Assembly: GCA_030645915.1 (NCBI GenBank)
Contig: JAUSNO010000024.1
Span: forward strand, 62,001-126,000
Direction of reading: 5' to 3'
From: Undibacterium sp.
Lineage (GTDB): Bacteria > Pseudomonadota > Gammaproteobacteria > Burkholderiales > Burkholderiaceae_D
DNA length: 64,000 bases
Below are positions 41,356 through 49,273 of this stretch, piece after piece. Within the stretch, counting starts at the first letter, position 1. Each line of letters starts with the position of its first letter. The notes below the pieces were generated by a model. The model did not search any database. It was given only the letters and a program-made list of their open reading frames with translations, and was not told the origin of the DNA. Both the position numbers and the translations under genes were made by a program.

Positions 41356-41811
41356 TCAAAAAGGCGTCGCAGCAGATGGCTGCCGCACTTGCTTGTAGCC
41401 GACCAACTTGATTGGAAACTGAAACCACGCCTGACCCGAGCGATCAAAGGCACGCACTTGCACTTGATACAAACTCACCTGGTAAAGGCCAAGACCACCC
41501 GATGGCGAAATTGATTCACGGACTTCGGTCACTGGTTCACTCTTCCACTCCATACTGAAGCCATCAAAAGATTGCTTACCTTCCGGTGCCACGGCAGGAT
41601 TTTGCGCGGATAAAAAATCAATCGCTTGCAAACGTGCCAGTGAAGCTTTTTCTTGCAACTGAAAACGCGTCAATTGCCCAGTTGTCTGCCCTAACCAGCT
41701 AAACAATACGCCTGAACCGATGGCCAAAATAGTCAGCGCTGCGATCATCTCCAGCAGACTAAATCCACTTTGACGAATCGAGATGGACGGTTTTATTGAT
41801 CGTTTCATCAT
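41356..41811 (-). CDS. gspI: T2SS minor pseudopilin GspI
   Basis: 151 aa. Cleavage site QSG/FSLLEMIAALTILAIGSGV with Glu5, followed by LARLQAIDFL and a compact beta domain. Position between gspH and gspJ supports GspI. Start overlaps the gspH stop by 4 bp. Confidence 0.85.
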   Translation of the reverse strand: MMKRSIKPSISIRQSGFSLLEMIAALTILAIGSGVLFSWLGQTTGQLTRFQLQEKASLARLQAIDFLSAQNPAVAPEGKQSFDGFSMEWKSEPVTEVRESISPSGGLGLYQVSLYQVQVRAFDRSGQAWFQFPIKLVGYKQVRQPSAATPF

Positions 41812-42203
41812 CTAACGATACTTACATCACACGACACAGGCGCAATCTGTAACTGCACCTTACGCTCTTGTGGCCCGGACAAATCGACGATGCCACCAGC
41901 GCAAACACCACTATGATAAAAAATAACAGCTTTTTCGTTAACGACAGACCAACCTTCGGGCATTGCCAGAGCCACCTCACCATCGCCAAGCTTATCTTGC
42001 CATGATGTTTTATTGAGCCTGACTGTTTGCGACAATAAAGCCGTGCGTGATGCCAAACGCTGAAATTGTATAGATACTTCAGTCAACTGCGCACGCTCTG
42101 AAATAGAATCAAACCAGCGTTGCATGGCAGGGATCGCTACCCCTGCCATCAGCGCGGCCAAGGTCAATACCGCCATCATCTCTATTAGCGTGAATCCTCT
42201 CAT
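41808..42203 (-). CDS. gspH: T2SS pseudopilin GspH
   Basis: 131 aa from MRGFTLIEMMAVLTLAALMA, cleavage after RG with Glu5. The remainder matches the GspH/FimT type (AMQRWFDSISERAQLTE, RLASRTALLSQTVRL). The ATG at 42203 leaves a very short leader; the longer frame to 42248 would add fifteen residues, which is possible for a prepilin leader. Confidence 0.82.
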   Translation of the reverse strand: MRGFTLIEMMAVLTLAALMAGVAIPAMQRWFDSISERAQLTEVSIQFQRLASRTALLSQTVRLNKTSWQDKLGDGEVALAMPEGWSVVNEKAVIFYHSGVCAGGIVDLSGPQERKVQLQIAPVSCDVSIVR

Positions 42204-42255
42204 TCGAAAAACTCGACGAGCAGGTAAACAAAAAAATAATGCATCCACAAATAGC

Positions 42256-42717
42256 TTATTTCGCGGCAGTACCTAGACCAATGTCGGCATTCAGGCCTTC
42301 ACCACCGGGCTTGCCATCCGCGCCAAACGAATAGACTGCATATGGCTTATTATCCGGGCCAGGTATCGCATATTGGTAAGGATTGTTCCACGGATCCATC
42401 GGGATCGCCCCCTCAATGTAAGGGCCTTTCCACAATGACTGCAACGAGGTATCCAGAGGAGACGATAATAACCATTGCAAACCCTGTTCTGGCGGCGGCA
42501 CTTGCCCAACATCGAGGCGCATGATATTCAAAGCGCTCTCCAGCATCTTAATTTGCGTCTGAGCCGTCTGCACCTTGGAAGAATCAACCTTGCCAAAAAT
42601 ACGCGGACCAACCAGACCAGCCAGCAAACCGATGATCACCATCACCACCAGCATTTCCAGCAGGGTAAAGCCGGTAGTACGCTTTAATACACGCTGTTTA
42701 ATTAATTTACTGTGCAT
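42256..42717 (-). CDS. gspG: T2SS major pseudopilin GspG
   Basis: Main subunit of the pseudopilus, 153 aa. Cleavage site TTG/FTLLEMLVVMVIIGLLAG. Then MLESALNIMRLDVGQVPPPEQGLQ-type motif, DPWNNPYQY and the C-terminal YSFGADGKPGGEGLNADIG, the calcium-binding loop of GspG. A 153-bp gap with a perfect palindrome separates it from gspF. Confidence 0.95.
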   Translation of the reverse strand: MHSKLIKQRVLKRTTGFTLLEMLVVMVIIGLLAGLVGPRIFGKVDSSKVQTAQTQIKMLESALNIMRLDVGQVPPPEQGLQWLLSSPLDTSLQSLWKGPYIEGAIPMDPWNNPYQYAIPGPDNKPYAVYSFGADGKPGGEGLNADIGLGTAAK

Positions 42718-42778
42718 AACATCCTTTTGAATTGATTTAAAACCACTTCCAGCCTAGCAATAAAGGAGAAGGGATAAC

Positions 42779-42853
42779 GTAGGGTGCGCCATGCGCACCG
42801 CTTTCTATTGCCAACTTAGTTACGGTAAAACTGGTGCGCATGGCGCACCCTAC
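42779..42853. repeat. Perfect 21-bp inverted repeat between gspF and gspG
   Basis: Arms 42779-42799 and 42833-42853 are exact reverse complements, built on AGGGTGCGCCATGCGCACC; each arm is itself nearly self-complementary (GGTGCGC/GCGCACC). The 33-bp loop is AT-rich. It resembles the 'TAGGGTGCGC...GCGCACC' intergenic repeats common in beta- and gammaproteobacteria. In the T2SS message it would form a very stable hairpin ahead of gspG. Confidence 0.88.
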
Positions 42854-42870
42854 TTAACACAAAAACAAAA

Positions 42871-44070
42871 CTAAATCACATTAGTCAAACTGGTAATAGC
42901 CAACATGACGGAAATCATAATGCCTCCCAACACTACCGAGACCAGCAAAATGGTGATAGGTTCAAGCAAAATCAAAAACTGGCGCATTTGCTGCTGACTA
43001 TGCATGCGATGCATGCTCGCCAATGAAGCGGTGGTTTTTGCCAATGCCCCAGAGCGTTCGCCTACTCGTACCAGATTGACACCGGTTGCATCAATAAACT
43101 GATGCAATTGCAAAGACTCTGCCAGTGTTTTGCCCCCCCGCACATCACTCAAAATCAAGGCAGCCTTTTGGCGCCATGCATCACCACGCAAGGCATTCTG
43201 CGCATGCATCAAGGCCTCCAAAATTGAAACATGGTTTTGCAACAGCACACTAAACATCGAACTCCAGCGCGCCATCTCGGTATGCATGATCCAATTACCA
43301 ATAACAGGCAGACCTGCCGCCCAATTCCATAAATTTTGCTGAATTTTTTCCTGACGCAGTAATAAATAACTCCCTACGGCGACCCCGACCAATACAGCAC
43401 CCAAAATAAGCTTATTTTTTGTCAGCCACATCCCCGTACCCAAGACCCACAGTGACAAGGTAGGGATATCCGCCTTGGGATTAGTCAAGATGTTGGCAAA
43501 TTTAGGCACCACGAACACAAACACCAGCAAGGTCGCCAAAAAACCGCTGACCATCAGCACCAAAGGGTAAATCAAGGCATTACGCGCCTCACGTTGAAAA
43601 TTTTGCTCCAACTCCAACTGCTCTGCCGCAGAGCGCAAAGATCCAGCAAGCTTACCGGTGGATTCGCCGGCCTTGCATAGCTCGATCACGTAATTCGGTA
43701 AGCGCAAATCAGCCTGAATTAAGGCCGAAGAAAAAGCCACTCCACCACGCAGTTGGGCGTAAATTTTTGAAAAAGCCACTCCCAGAGGGGAATCTGCATA
43801 GCCTCGCGCCACATTCTCGACACCATCAGCCAGGGTAACGCCCGCATCAAGTAAGGTAGCTAGCTCTTGCAGCACCACCAACATGGCGTCACGCCCAGCC
43901 CGCTTAGGTTGCGACAAGCGAATCGAGCGCGCCACCACAGGCTTCATGTCGAACACCATCAAACCGCGACGCTGCAATTGCGCCATTGCTTCGGCTTCAC
44001 TCTCTACGGTTAGCACCCCCTTCACCACACCGCCTTGAGGATCTGTTGCTTGATAACGAAATTCGGGCAT
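42871..44070 (-). CDS. gspF: T2SS inner-membrane platform protein GspF
   Basis: 399 aa. Two GspF/PilC domains (about 70-190 and 270-390) with three membrane segments. EFRYQATDPQGGVVKGVLTVESEAEAM at the start (nt about 43990-44065), CKAGESTGKLAGSLRSAAEQLE, then the second copy RVGERSGALAKTTASLA. First gene of the operon; gspE, its partner, is not next to it but 3.4 kb upstream on the other strand. Confidence 0.95.
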   Translation of the reverse strand: MPEFRYQATDPQGGVVKGVLTVESEAEAMAQLQRRGLMVFDMKPVVARSIRLSQPKRAGRDAMLVVLQELATLLDAGVTLADGVENVARGYADSPLGVAFSKIYAQLRGGVAFSSALIQADLRLPNYVIELCKAGESTGKLAGSLRSAAEQLELEQNFQREARNALIYPLVLMVSGFLATLLVFVFVVPKFANILTNPKADIPTLSLWVLGTGMWLTKNKLILGAVLVGVAVGSYLLLRQEKIQQNLWNWAAGLPVIGNWIMHTEMARWSSMFSVLLQNHVSILEALMHAQNALRGDAWRQKAALILSDVRGGKTLAESLQLHQFIDATGVNLVRVGERSGALAKTTASLASMHRMHSQQQMRQFLILLEPITILLVSVVLGGIMISVMLAITSLTNVI

Positions 44071-44370
44071 AAAAATAGATCAATTCAAAAACAAACAAAA
44101 ATCATACGCAGCGCGCAACAACATAACAACTCCAATCCCAGGTAGTGCAATGGGTACGCGATTTTAAGGCATCCGGTAACGAGGGACCAGCGTTAAACAT
44201 ATTTAAATACCCAACAAGCCTTATTTAAAATCATAAAACGCGCTTAAAAACTCATTAAGCAAGACTAAAGTGTATCTAATTGTAAGCGACGCAAAAAAGC
44301 CTGGCGCACACCCAGCGCCGCACAGATCATCATCACAACTGGGTCAGACACTTAAATCAGACCCTGCCAA

Positions 44371-44420
44371 CACGCAAGCCACATGCGGCTTGCCAAGGCA
44401 TGGCATCAAAACCCGCATGA
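44371..44420. repeat. Dispersed palindromic repeat, copy C (truncated)
   Basis: CATGCGGCTTGCCAAGGCAT at 44382-44401 is identical to the inner part of copy A; ACCCGCATG at 44411-44419 matches copy B. The outer arms ending in GATAGTGCG are missing, so this looks like a decayed or partial copy. Confidence 0.65.
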
Positions 44421-44830
44421 ACATTAGGTTCTGGGCTTGCTCATCATCATTATGCAGAGGTTAAATTGGTGCAAACCACTGACCGAAGCCCGCCTGAAAC
44501 AAAAACACCAGATTCATCCGCACAAATGGCAATCACCGTGAACAAAGTTTGATAAAACTCAACAAATCCTCGGTTCAGGTACAACATATATATACGCGTT
44601 ACAGAAAAAGTTGCTGCAACGCCACAGATCGCAGGTACTAAAAATACACAGTATAGTCAAAACACAAAAAAAATAAGCAAAGTGCGTAAATAACGCATAG
44701 TATTAAGAACCGGACCCAGACAGAAAACACGATTTATCTATGAATTTATCCTTTTTGTTTGTGCATTTGCGTTATTTACACACAGTAACTTGCTGGAATT
44801 GTAAAAACATGATTTAATCCGTACCGGCTA

Positions 44831-44852
44831 GTCATATGAGTACTCGTATGAC
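44831..44852. promoter_or_regulatory. Near-perfect 22-bp palindrome upstream of the exported-protein gene
   Basis: Half-sites GTCATATGAGT and ACTCGTATGAC are reverse complements except for one position. It lies 90-111 bp before the ATG and 14 bp from a second dyad (AACGTACGTT, 44866-44875). The symmetry suggests a dimeric regulator, but no cognate protein can be named. Confidence 0.45.
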
Positions 44853-44941
44853 AAGACTTGTAACAAACGTACGTTGTACATTTTATTTAAGTAATGTTAT
44901 TTAAGTAATTATTAAATGTCTTTTCTAGAGAGGCTATTCAA

Positions 44942-46660
44942 ATGAAACAAAAACAATTAAGTATCCTGGCGGCTAGCCTGATTACTGCTTTCGCAGCTAA
45001 TGTAGCTTTCGCAGGTCAAATCCAATCTTCGTCGATTCAAATCGCTCACGAAGTTATTGTTAGTGATGCACAGTCCATCAAAACTCCATCGGTCACTTAC
45101 CGTTTTGCTGGTGACGTTGATGCAACAAACAATGATCAAGTATTCCAGGTTCAGTTGGTATTGACAGGCGGCGGCGAATGGAAAACTGCTGGCAATGCTG
45201 CTGCAATCGTTCTGGTAAATAACTTGGGTGTTGCCGTTCTTAATACTGCTTACACAGTATCAACTCCTGCAATTAGCGCTGACAAAAAGACTCTGTTCGC
45301 AACTATTACCTTATTGCAATCTGGTGGTCTCAATTTAGTGACTCCAGCTGTCCGTTTTAACGATGCTGCTGGTACAGCTGCTACTGTAACCAAACTGTAT
45401 AGCGTTGTTGGTGTTGTTAAGGACTGTACTAACACAGTGCCTAACTTGCCATTCGCGTTTAAACACTTTACTTCAGTATCATCAACTAACATCGCTGATG
45501 GTGTGAACAATGGTATCGCTGACGAACATACTCGTTCGGGCAACACTAGCAATGGTACTTTGTACACATTCCCTACAAATATTTCGCTTACAGTCGCTGC
45601 TAGTGCAGATGGCTCAGCAAAAATCAACAGCGCAACACAAACTGGCTTCTTAGGTACTGCCGGTTCAGATGCTCTTGTAGCGGATACATATCTGAGCGCA
45701 TCTTTGGTTAATCTGGGTTCAGTAACACTGAATCAAGATTCCAATGGTTACGATGCTGATGGCGCAACTCAATACCTGCTTGCAACACCAGGCGTTGGTG
45801 GAGCTGCAGCTACTGCAACATTGGATGATGGAACTGTTGAACAGAAATATCTGAAGGTTACCGTTACAGGTTCCCAAGGCTTTCAAAATGGTGGTACTTT
45901 ATTTTTGTCTACAGGCTTGACATGTGCGGCATCTGTTGGTGGAACTGGTTCAGTTTTGATGAATTCAGCCGCACTTGCTTCTGCACCAGTTAATCTGTTG
46001 TTGAATGTACCTGCCGGAGCAACTGCTTACTCTGTCTGCTACCAAGCGGCCGGTGCAAACGTCATTCCATCATCGACATTCTCGACTGTTGCTACTTTGG
46101 TAAAAGCTCCAGACTTTACAGCTGATACATACAAGTATGAGCAGCCTGAGTCTTGCAAAGGTGATCTGTATCCATTGTCTGGCGGCGTAAAGATCGACGT
46201 ACGTAACTATGCAACGTCCAAAACTTCTGGCGGCTGGATGAGTGTTATCCGCGTGATCAACCCAAGTGAAATCAACACTGCAACTGTATATGGTCAACTG
46301 ATCCACGCTGATGGTTCTTATGGTGGCTGGGGTACATTAGGTACATTGGCGCCACGCGCAGTCTTTAACATGACGTCTTCAGATATTGATGCTAAGTTAT
46401 CAACAGCATCGGCTTCTAATGGCGCTGGTTATGTTAGCGGTGCAGTTGCTCCTGCAGCATCTTCTGTCGGTGACCGTTTGCGCATCACAGCTGATGGCGT
46501 AACATCATTGCGCGTACAAAACTACCTGTACAACCCGGATAGCAAAAACTTCATCGAAGCATCTTCTACTCAAGGTGTGGATTTTGATTCATTGGTTGAC
46601 CGTGCTCCATCCGATGCACAAGCGGTAACTCAAGATGCACAACGCGGTTTAGCTAAGTAA
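44942..46660 (+). CDS. Exported 572-aa surface protein candidate (possible T2SS cargo)
   Basis: I do not recognise a named family. The N-terminus MKQKQLSILAASLITAFAAN is a Sec signal peptide with cleavage near AFA/GQ. The mature protein is rich in Ala, Thr, Ser, Val and Gly, poor in charge, with four Cys (two disulfides possible) and predicted beta structure. The C-terminal part (about 415-540: GGWMSVIRVINPSEINTATVYG, LGTLAPRAVFNMTSSDID, then LRITADGVTSLRVQNYLYNP, each marked only roughly) has the pattern of a beta-sandwich domain found in secreted bacterial proteins. Codons are AT-richer than in neighbours, and a strong ribosome site and terminator flank it, suggesting high expression. Lying between the two halves of the T2SS, it is a candidate cargo or S-layer subunit (inference). 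Confidence 0.8.
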   Translation: MKQKQLSILAASLITAFAANVAFAGQIQSSSIQIAHEVIVSDAQSIKTPSVTYRFAGDVDATNNDQVFQVQLVLTGGGEWKTAGNAAAIVLVNNLGVAVLNTAYTVSTPAISADKKTLFATITLLQSGGLNLVTPAVRFNDAAGTAATVTKLYSVVGVVKDCTNTVPNLPFAFKHFTSVSSTNIADGVNNGIADEHTRSGNTSNGTLYTFPTNISLTVAASADGSAKINSATQTGFLGTAGSDALVADTYLSASLVNLGSVTLNQDSNGYDADGATQYLLATPGVGGAAATATLDDGTVEQKYLKVTVTGSQGFQNGGTLFLSTGLTCAASVGGTGSVLMNSAALASAPVNLLLNVPAGATAYSVCYQAAGANVIPSSTFSTVATLVKAPDFTADTYKYEQPESCKGDLYPLSGGVKIDVRNYATSKTSGGWMSVIRVINPSEINTATVYGQLIHADGSYGGWGTLGTLAPRAVFNMTSSDIDAKLSTASASNGAGYVSGAVAPAASSVGDRLRITADGVTSLRVQNYLYNPDSKNFIEASSTQGVDFDSLVDRAPSDAQAVTQDAQRGLAK

Positions 46661-46690
46661 TTAGTAATTTAAATATTACTATTAGCTAAC

Positions 46691-46721
46691 AAAAAAGGGA
46701 GGCGAAAGCCTCCCTTTTTTT
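46691..46721 (+). terminator. Strong intrinsic terminator after the exported protein
   Basis: AAAAAAGGGAGGC, GAAA tetraloop, GCCTCCCTTTTTTT: a perfect stem with a stable loop and T tract, 30 bp after the stop. It isolates this gene as a monocistronic unit from the SoxY-like gene downstream. Confidence 0.93.
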
Positions 46722-46874
46722 ATTGTTGGACGCGATCTGATCTGCGCCCTTAGTCTTGATTCATCAATGAACTAATTGGATCAACCGGCTGACATTAGGT
46801 AAAATGCGTTCTTTGCAATTCAATAATCTGGTTTCATATACCCGATATTGACTTGCGTTATAGAGAAAGTACTT

Positions 46875-47384
46875 ATGTTTTCATTGTCAAAAAAATCTTG
46901 TTCTCGTGGATCATATGCAGGCCTCTTGTTGACGATTTGCTTACTCCTGCATGTCAACTTTTGCAGTGCGCAAATTGCTGCATCTCCGCAAAAAACTTCT
47001 GGCGTCATAAACGACATGCTGCCGGATATAATTACTGCAGATACGCAAGATAAAGTTCTGGCGCTATTCAAACCACCGACCAGCAAATCACAGTTAATCA
47101 AATCTGACTATCTACTGCTGGATTCACCACCAATTGCTACCGCTGGCATCATATCTGTACACATGATGAGCGAAATCCCGGGAACAGAATTTTTTTTGCT
47201 GTTCAACAGTACGCCAGCTATTGGTGAACCTTCATTTTTAGCAGCGCAAGCCATACCCAATCTAGGTAAGGCAGATGTGCGCGTTAAAGTGAAGCTGGCT
47301 AAAAGCACAGAATTAACCATGATCGTACGCGCTGGCGGTCGCTGGTATAGTGTGACAAATGATGTAAAAATTGTTACCAAATAA
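46875..47384 (+). CDS. Exported SoxY-like domain protein lacking the GGC motif
   Basis: 169 aa. Signal peptide with hydrophobic core AGLLLTICLLLHVNF and cleavage near CSAQ. Residues about 75-168 follow the SoxY sulfur-carrier fold: LDSPPIATAGIISVHMMSEIPG, then ADVRVKVKLAKSTELTMIV and GGRWYSVTNDVKI. SoxY normally ends with a Gly-Gly-Cys tail that carries sulfur intermediates; this protein stops at VKIVTK, and no other Sox gene is nearby. It is therefore not a sulfur carrier of the usual kind. ATG at 46875 with AGAGAAAG upstream; an upstream TTG is weaker. Probably co-transcribed with gspE 84 bp downstream. Confidence 0.72.
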   Translation: MFSLSKKSCSRGSYAGLLLTICLLLHVNFCSAQIAASPQKTSGVINDMLPDIITADTQDKVLALFKPPTSKSQLIKSDYLLLDSPPIATAGIISVHMMSEIPGTEFFLLFNSTPAIGEPSFLAAQAIPNLGKADVRVKVKLAKSTELTMIVRAGGRWYSVTNDVKIVTK

Positions 47385-47468
47385 CTTAGTGCCGCTGATT
47401 TAACCAAATACTTTATATACTCCTTCGTACCAATAGCCGCTTCGGTGGCAACATAGAATGCTGCTTCA

Positions 47469-49154
47469 ATGACGACTGCCCTCACCTTTGATCAATACCT
47501 CGCCAACAATGGTGTCGTGCCTGCTGATACCTTAAGCAATGCACGCCTCCTGCAACGCGAACAATTTACGCCATTGCCTGCCTTGCTGGTACGCATGGGT
47601 GCGTTATCAGAAGAAGTCTTGTATCAGCAAATGTCGCTCTACGGCAGCATGCCCTTACTGACAGACGATGAACTACATGCGGCACAAGCGGCCTTTAATC
47701 CTACGCTGACGCAATGGGGTTTATTGCCCATCTGGTGCCAGTCAAATGGGTTGATTCTTTGGCAAACTGAAGGCGATAACGTGACATACTGCGCCTCCAA
47801 AGAAGCGGTGAGTGCTAACGTACAGGAAGTGCTACGCCTGAAGATGCCGGCAGGCAGCCAACTTGCCCATGGCTTGGTACGGCCATCAAGCTTTGATGCA
47901 TTTTATGCCGCGCTGGAACGTCGCGAACCTAAGATGGCGATGACAGGCGATGTCATGCATCTGCGCGAACTAGCAGAAGAAGGCCCGATCATTGAACTGG
48001 TCAACACCATGCTGTCACAAGCGGTAACAAGGCGTGCATCTGATATCCACGTAGAGCCTGGCGAATATGAATTTGCCGTACGCCTGAGAGTGGACGGCGT
48101 AATGCAAGAACTTAGTCATATGCCCTTGGACAAATTTGACGCCACCGTTTGCCGCATTAAAATTTTATCGCAGCTGGATATTGCAGAACGTCGCCTGCCG
48201 CAAGATGGCCGCATGACGGCCCGCGTCAATAGCGAGGTATTTGATGTACGGGTTTCGGTACTACCTGGCGCCATGGGTGAGTCAGTCGTCATGCGCTTAT
48301 TACGCCAGGATCGCAAACCCTACCATCTGGCAGATTTGGGCATGATGCCAGATCACGCAGAACTGTTTAATCGCTGGATTAAGATGCCAAACGGTATTGT
48401 TTTGGTCACCGGTCCAACAGGCTCGGGAAAGACTACAACCTTGTATACCGCTCTCGATATCGGCAATGATGGCCTGAACAAGATCATCACCGTAGAAGAT
48501 CCCGTGGAATACCGACTGAAAGACATTACGCAAATCCAGGTTAATGCCGATATCGGATTTACCTTTGCAGCAGCTTTACGTTCAATTCTGCGCCACGACC
48601 CAGATGTCATATTGATTGGTGAGATTCGTGATCAGGAAACCGCCGCTATCGCGGTGCAATCGGCATTGACCGGCCATTTGGTGTTCTCTACCTTGCATAC
48701 CAATAGTGCCGCAGGTGCGGTAACACGATTGGTTGATATGGGTATTGAACCCTTTTTGCTGGGGTCTAGTCTGAAAGGCGTGATGGCGCAACGTTTGGTA
48801 CGTTGCCTATGCGAACATTGCGCTGAACCTGCTGTGATTACGCAGGAAACACAGCAGCTATTGCTCAACGGCGTTAAAAAATGGAGTGACGAGCTGGTAC
48901 CAGAGCCAAGATTACGTCGCCCTGTTGGTTGCCGTAACTGCAACCAGACTGGATTCTCGGGTCGGGTAGCCATTTATGAATTATTTGAGGTAGATGCGAC
49001 ATTGCAGCATCAAATATTAACGCATGCCAGCGAAGCCGAGATGTTGAAACATCTGCGCAATAATAATATACGCTCGTTACGAGATGACGGCATGCTTAAA
49101 GTCTGGCAAGGCATTACTACGGTTGAGGAAGTATTGAGCTTAGCTGGATCATGA
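47469..49154 (+). CDS. gspE: Type II secretion ATPase GspE
   Basis: Hexameric ATPase that drives pseudopilus assembly, 561 aa. An N-terminal domain (about 1-150) resembles N1E; then ASDIHVEP, the linker, Walker A GPTGSGKTT at about 314, Asp box VEDPVEYRL, Walker B ILIGEIRDQETA, His box STLHTNSA, and the tetracysteine zinc motif CEHC...CRNC (about 455-490). It is separated from the other gsp genes by two exported-protein genes and is on the opposite strand from gspF. Confidence 0.96.
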   Translation: MTTALTFDQYLANNGVVPADTLSNARLLQREQFTPLPALLVRMGALSEEVLYQQMSLYGSMPLLTDDELHAAQAAFNPTLTQWGLLPIWCQSNGLILWQTEGDNVTYCASKEAVSANVQEVLRLKMPAGSQLAHGLVRPSSFDAFYAALERREPKMAMTGDVMHLRELAEEGPIIELVNTMLSQAVTRRASDIHVEPGEYEFAVRLRVDGVMQELSHMPLDKFDATVCRIKILSQLDIAERRLPQDGRMTARVNSEVFDVRVSVLPGAMGESVVMRLLRQDRKPYHLADLGMMPDHAELFNRWIKMPNGIVLVTGPTGSGKTTTLYTALDIGNDGLNKIITVEDPVEYRLKDITQIQVNADIGFTFAAALRSILRHDPDVILIGEIRDQETAAIAVQSALTGHLVFSTLHTNSAAGAVTRLVDMGIEPFLLGSSLKGVMAQRLVRCLCEHCAEPAVITQETQQLLLNGVKKWSDELVPEPRLRRPVGCRNCNQTGFSGRVAIYELFEVDATLQHQILTHASEAEMLKHLRNNNIRSLRDDGMLKVWQGITTVEEVLSLAGS

Positions 49155-49273
49155 TTGATTTCTGATGACGATGTTGGGAATGAAGTATCACTCCGTCGCC
49201 ATTGTTTTATGTCTTATCTGACATACAGTCAACGAAATCGCGATTTTCTTGTCATCTTGCAGTAGGAGAACAC

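Larger units (their letters stand above)
44071..44941. promoter_or_regulatory. 871-bp AT-rich intergenic region upstream of the exported protein and gspF
   Basis: No supported gene. It holds promoters for the T2SS operon (minus) and the 572-aa protein (plus). Seen: repeat copy C (44371-44420); GGGTC...GACCC around 44341-44365; GTAAATAACGCA at 44686-44697, whose reverse complement is at 44768-44779; near-palindromes at 44831-44852 and AACGTACGTT at 44866-44875; a direct duplication of TTATTTAAGTAAT just before the start. AGAGG at 44929-44933 is the ribosome site. No clear -35/-10 pair stands out. Confidence 0.6.

Noticed and set aside
44270-44464. 64-codon frame in the long intergenic region
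   Set aside because: It begins with GTG without a ribosome site and runs through repeat copy C; no protein character.
46848-46874. Upstream TTG start for the SoxY-like gene
   Set aside because: It would put nine polar residues before the signal peptide and lacks a ribosome site; the ATG at 46875 has AGAGAAAG upstream.
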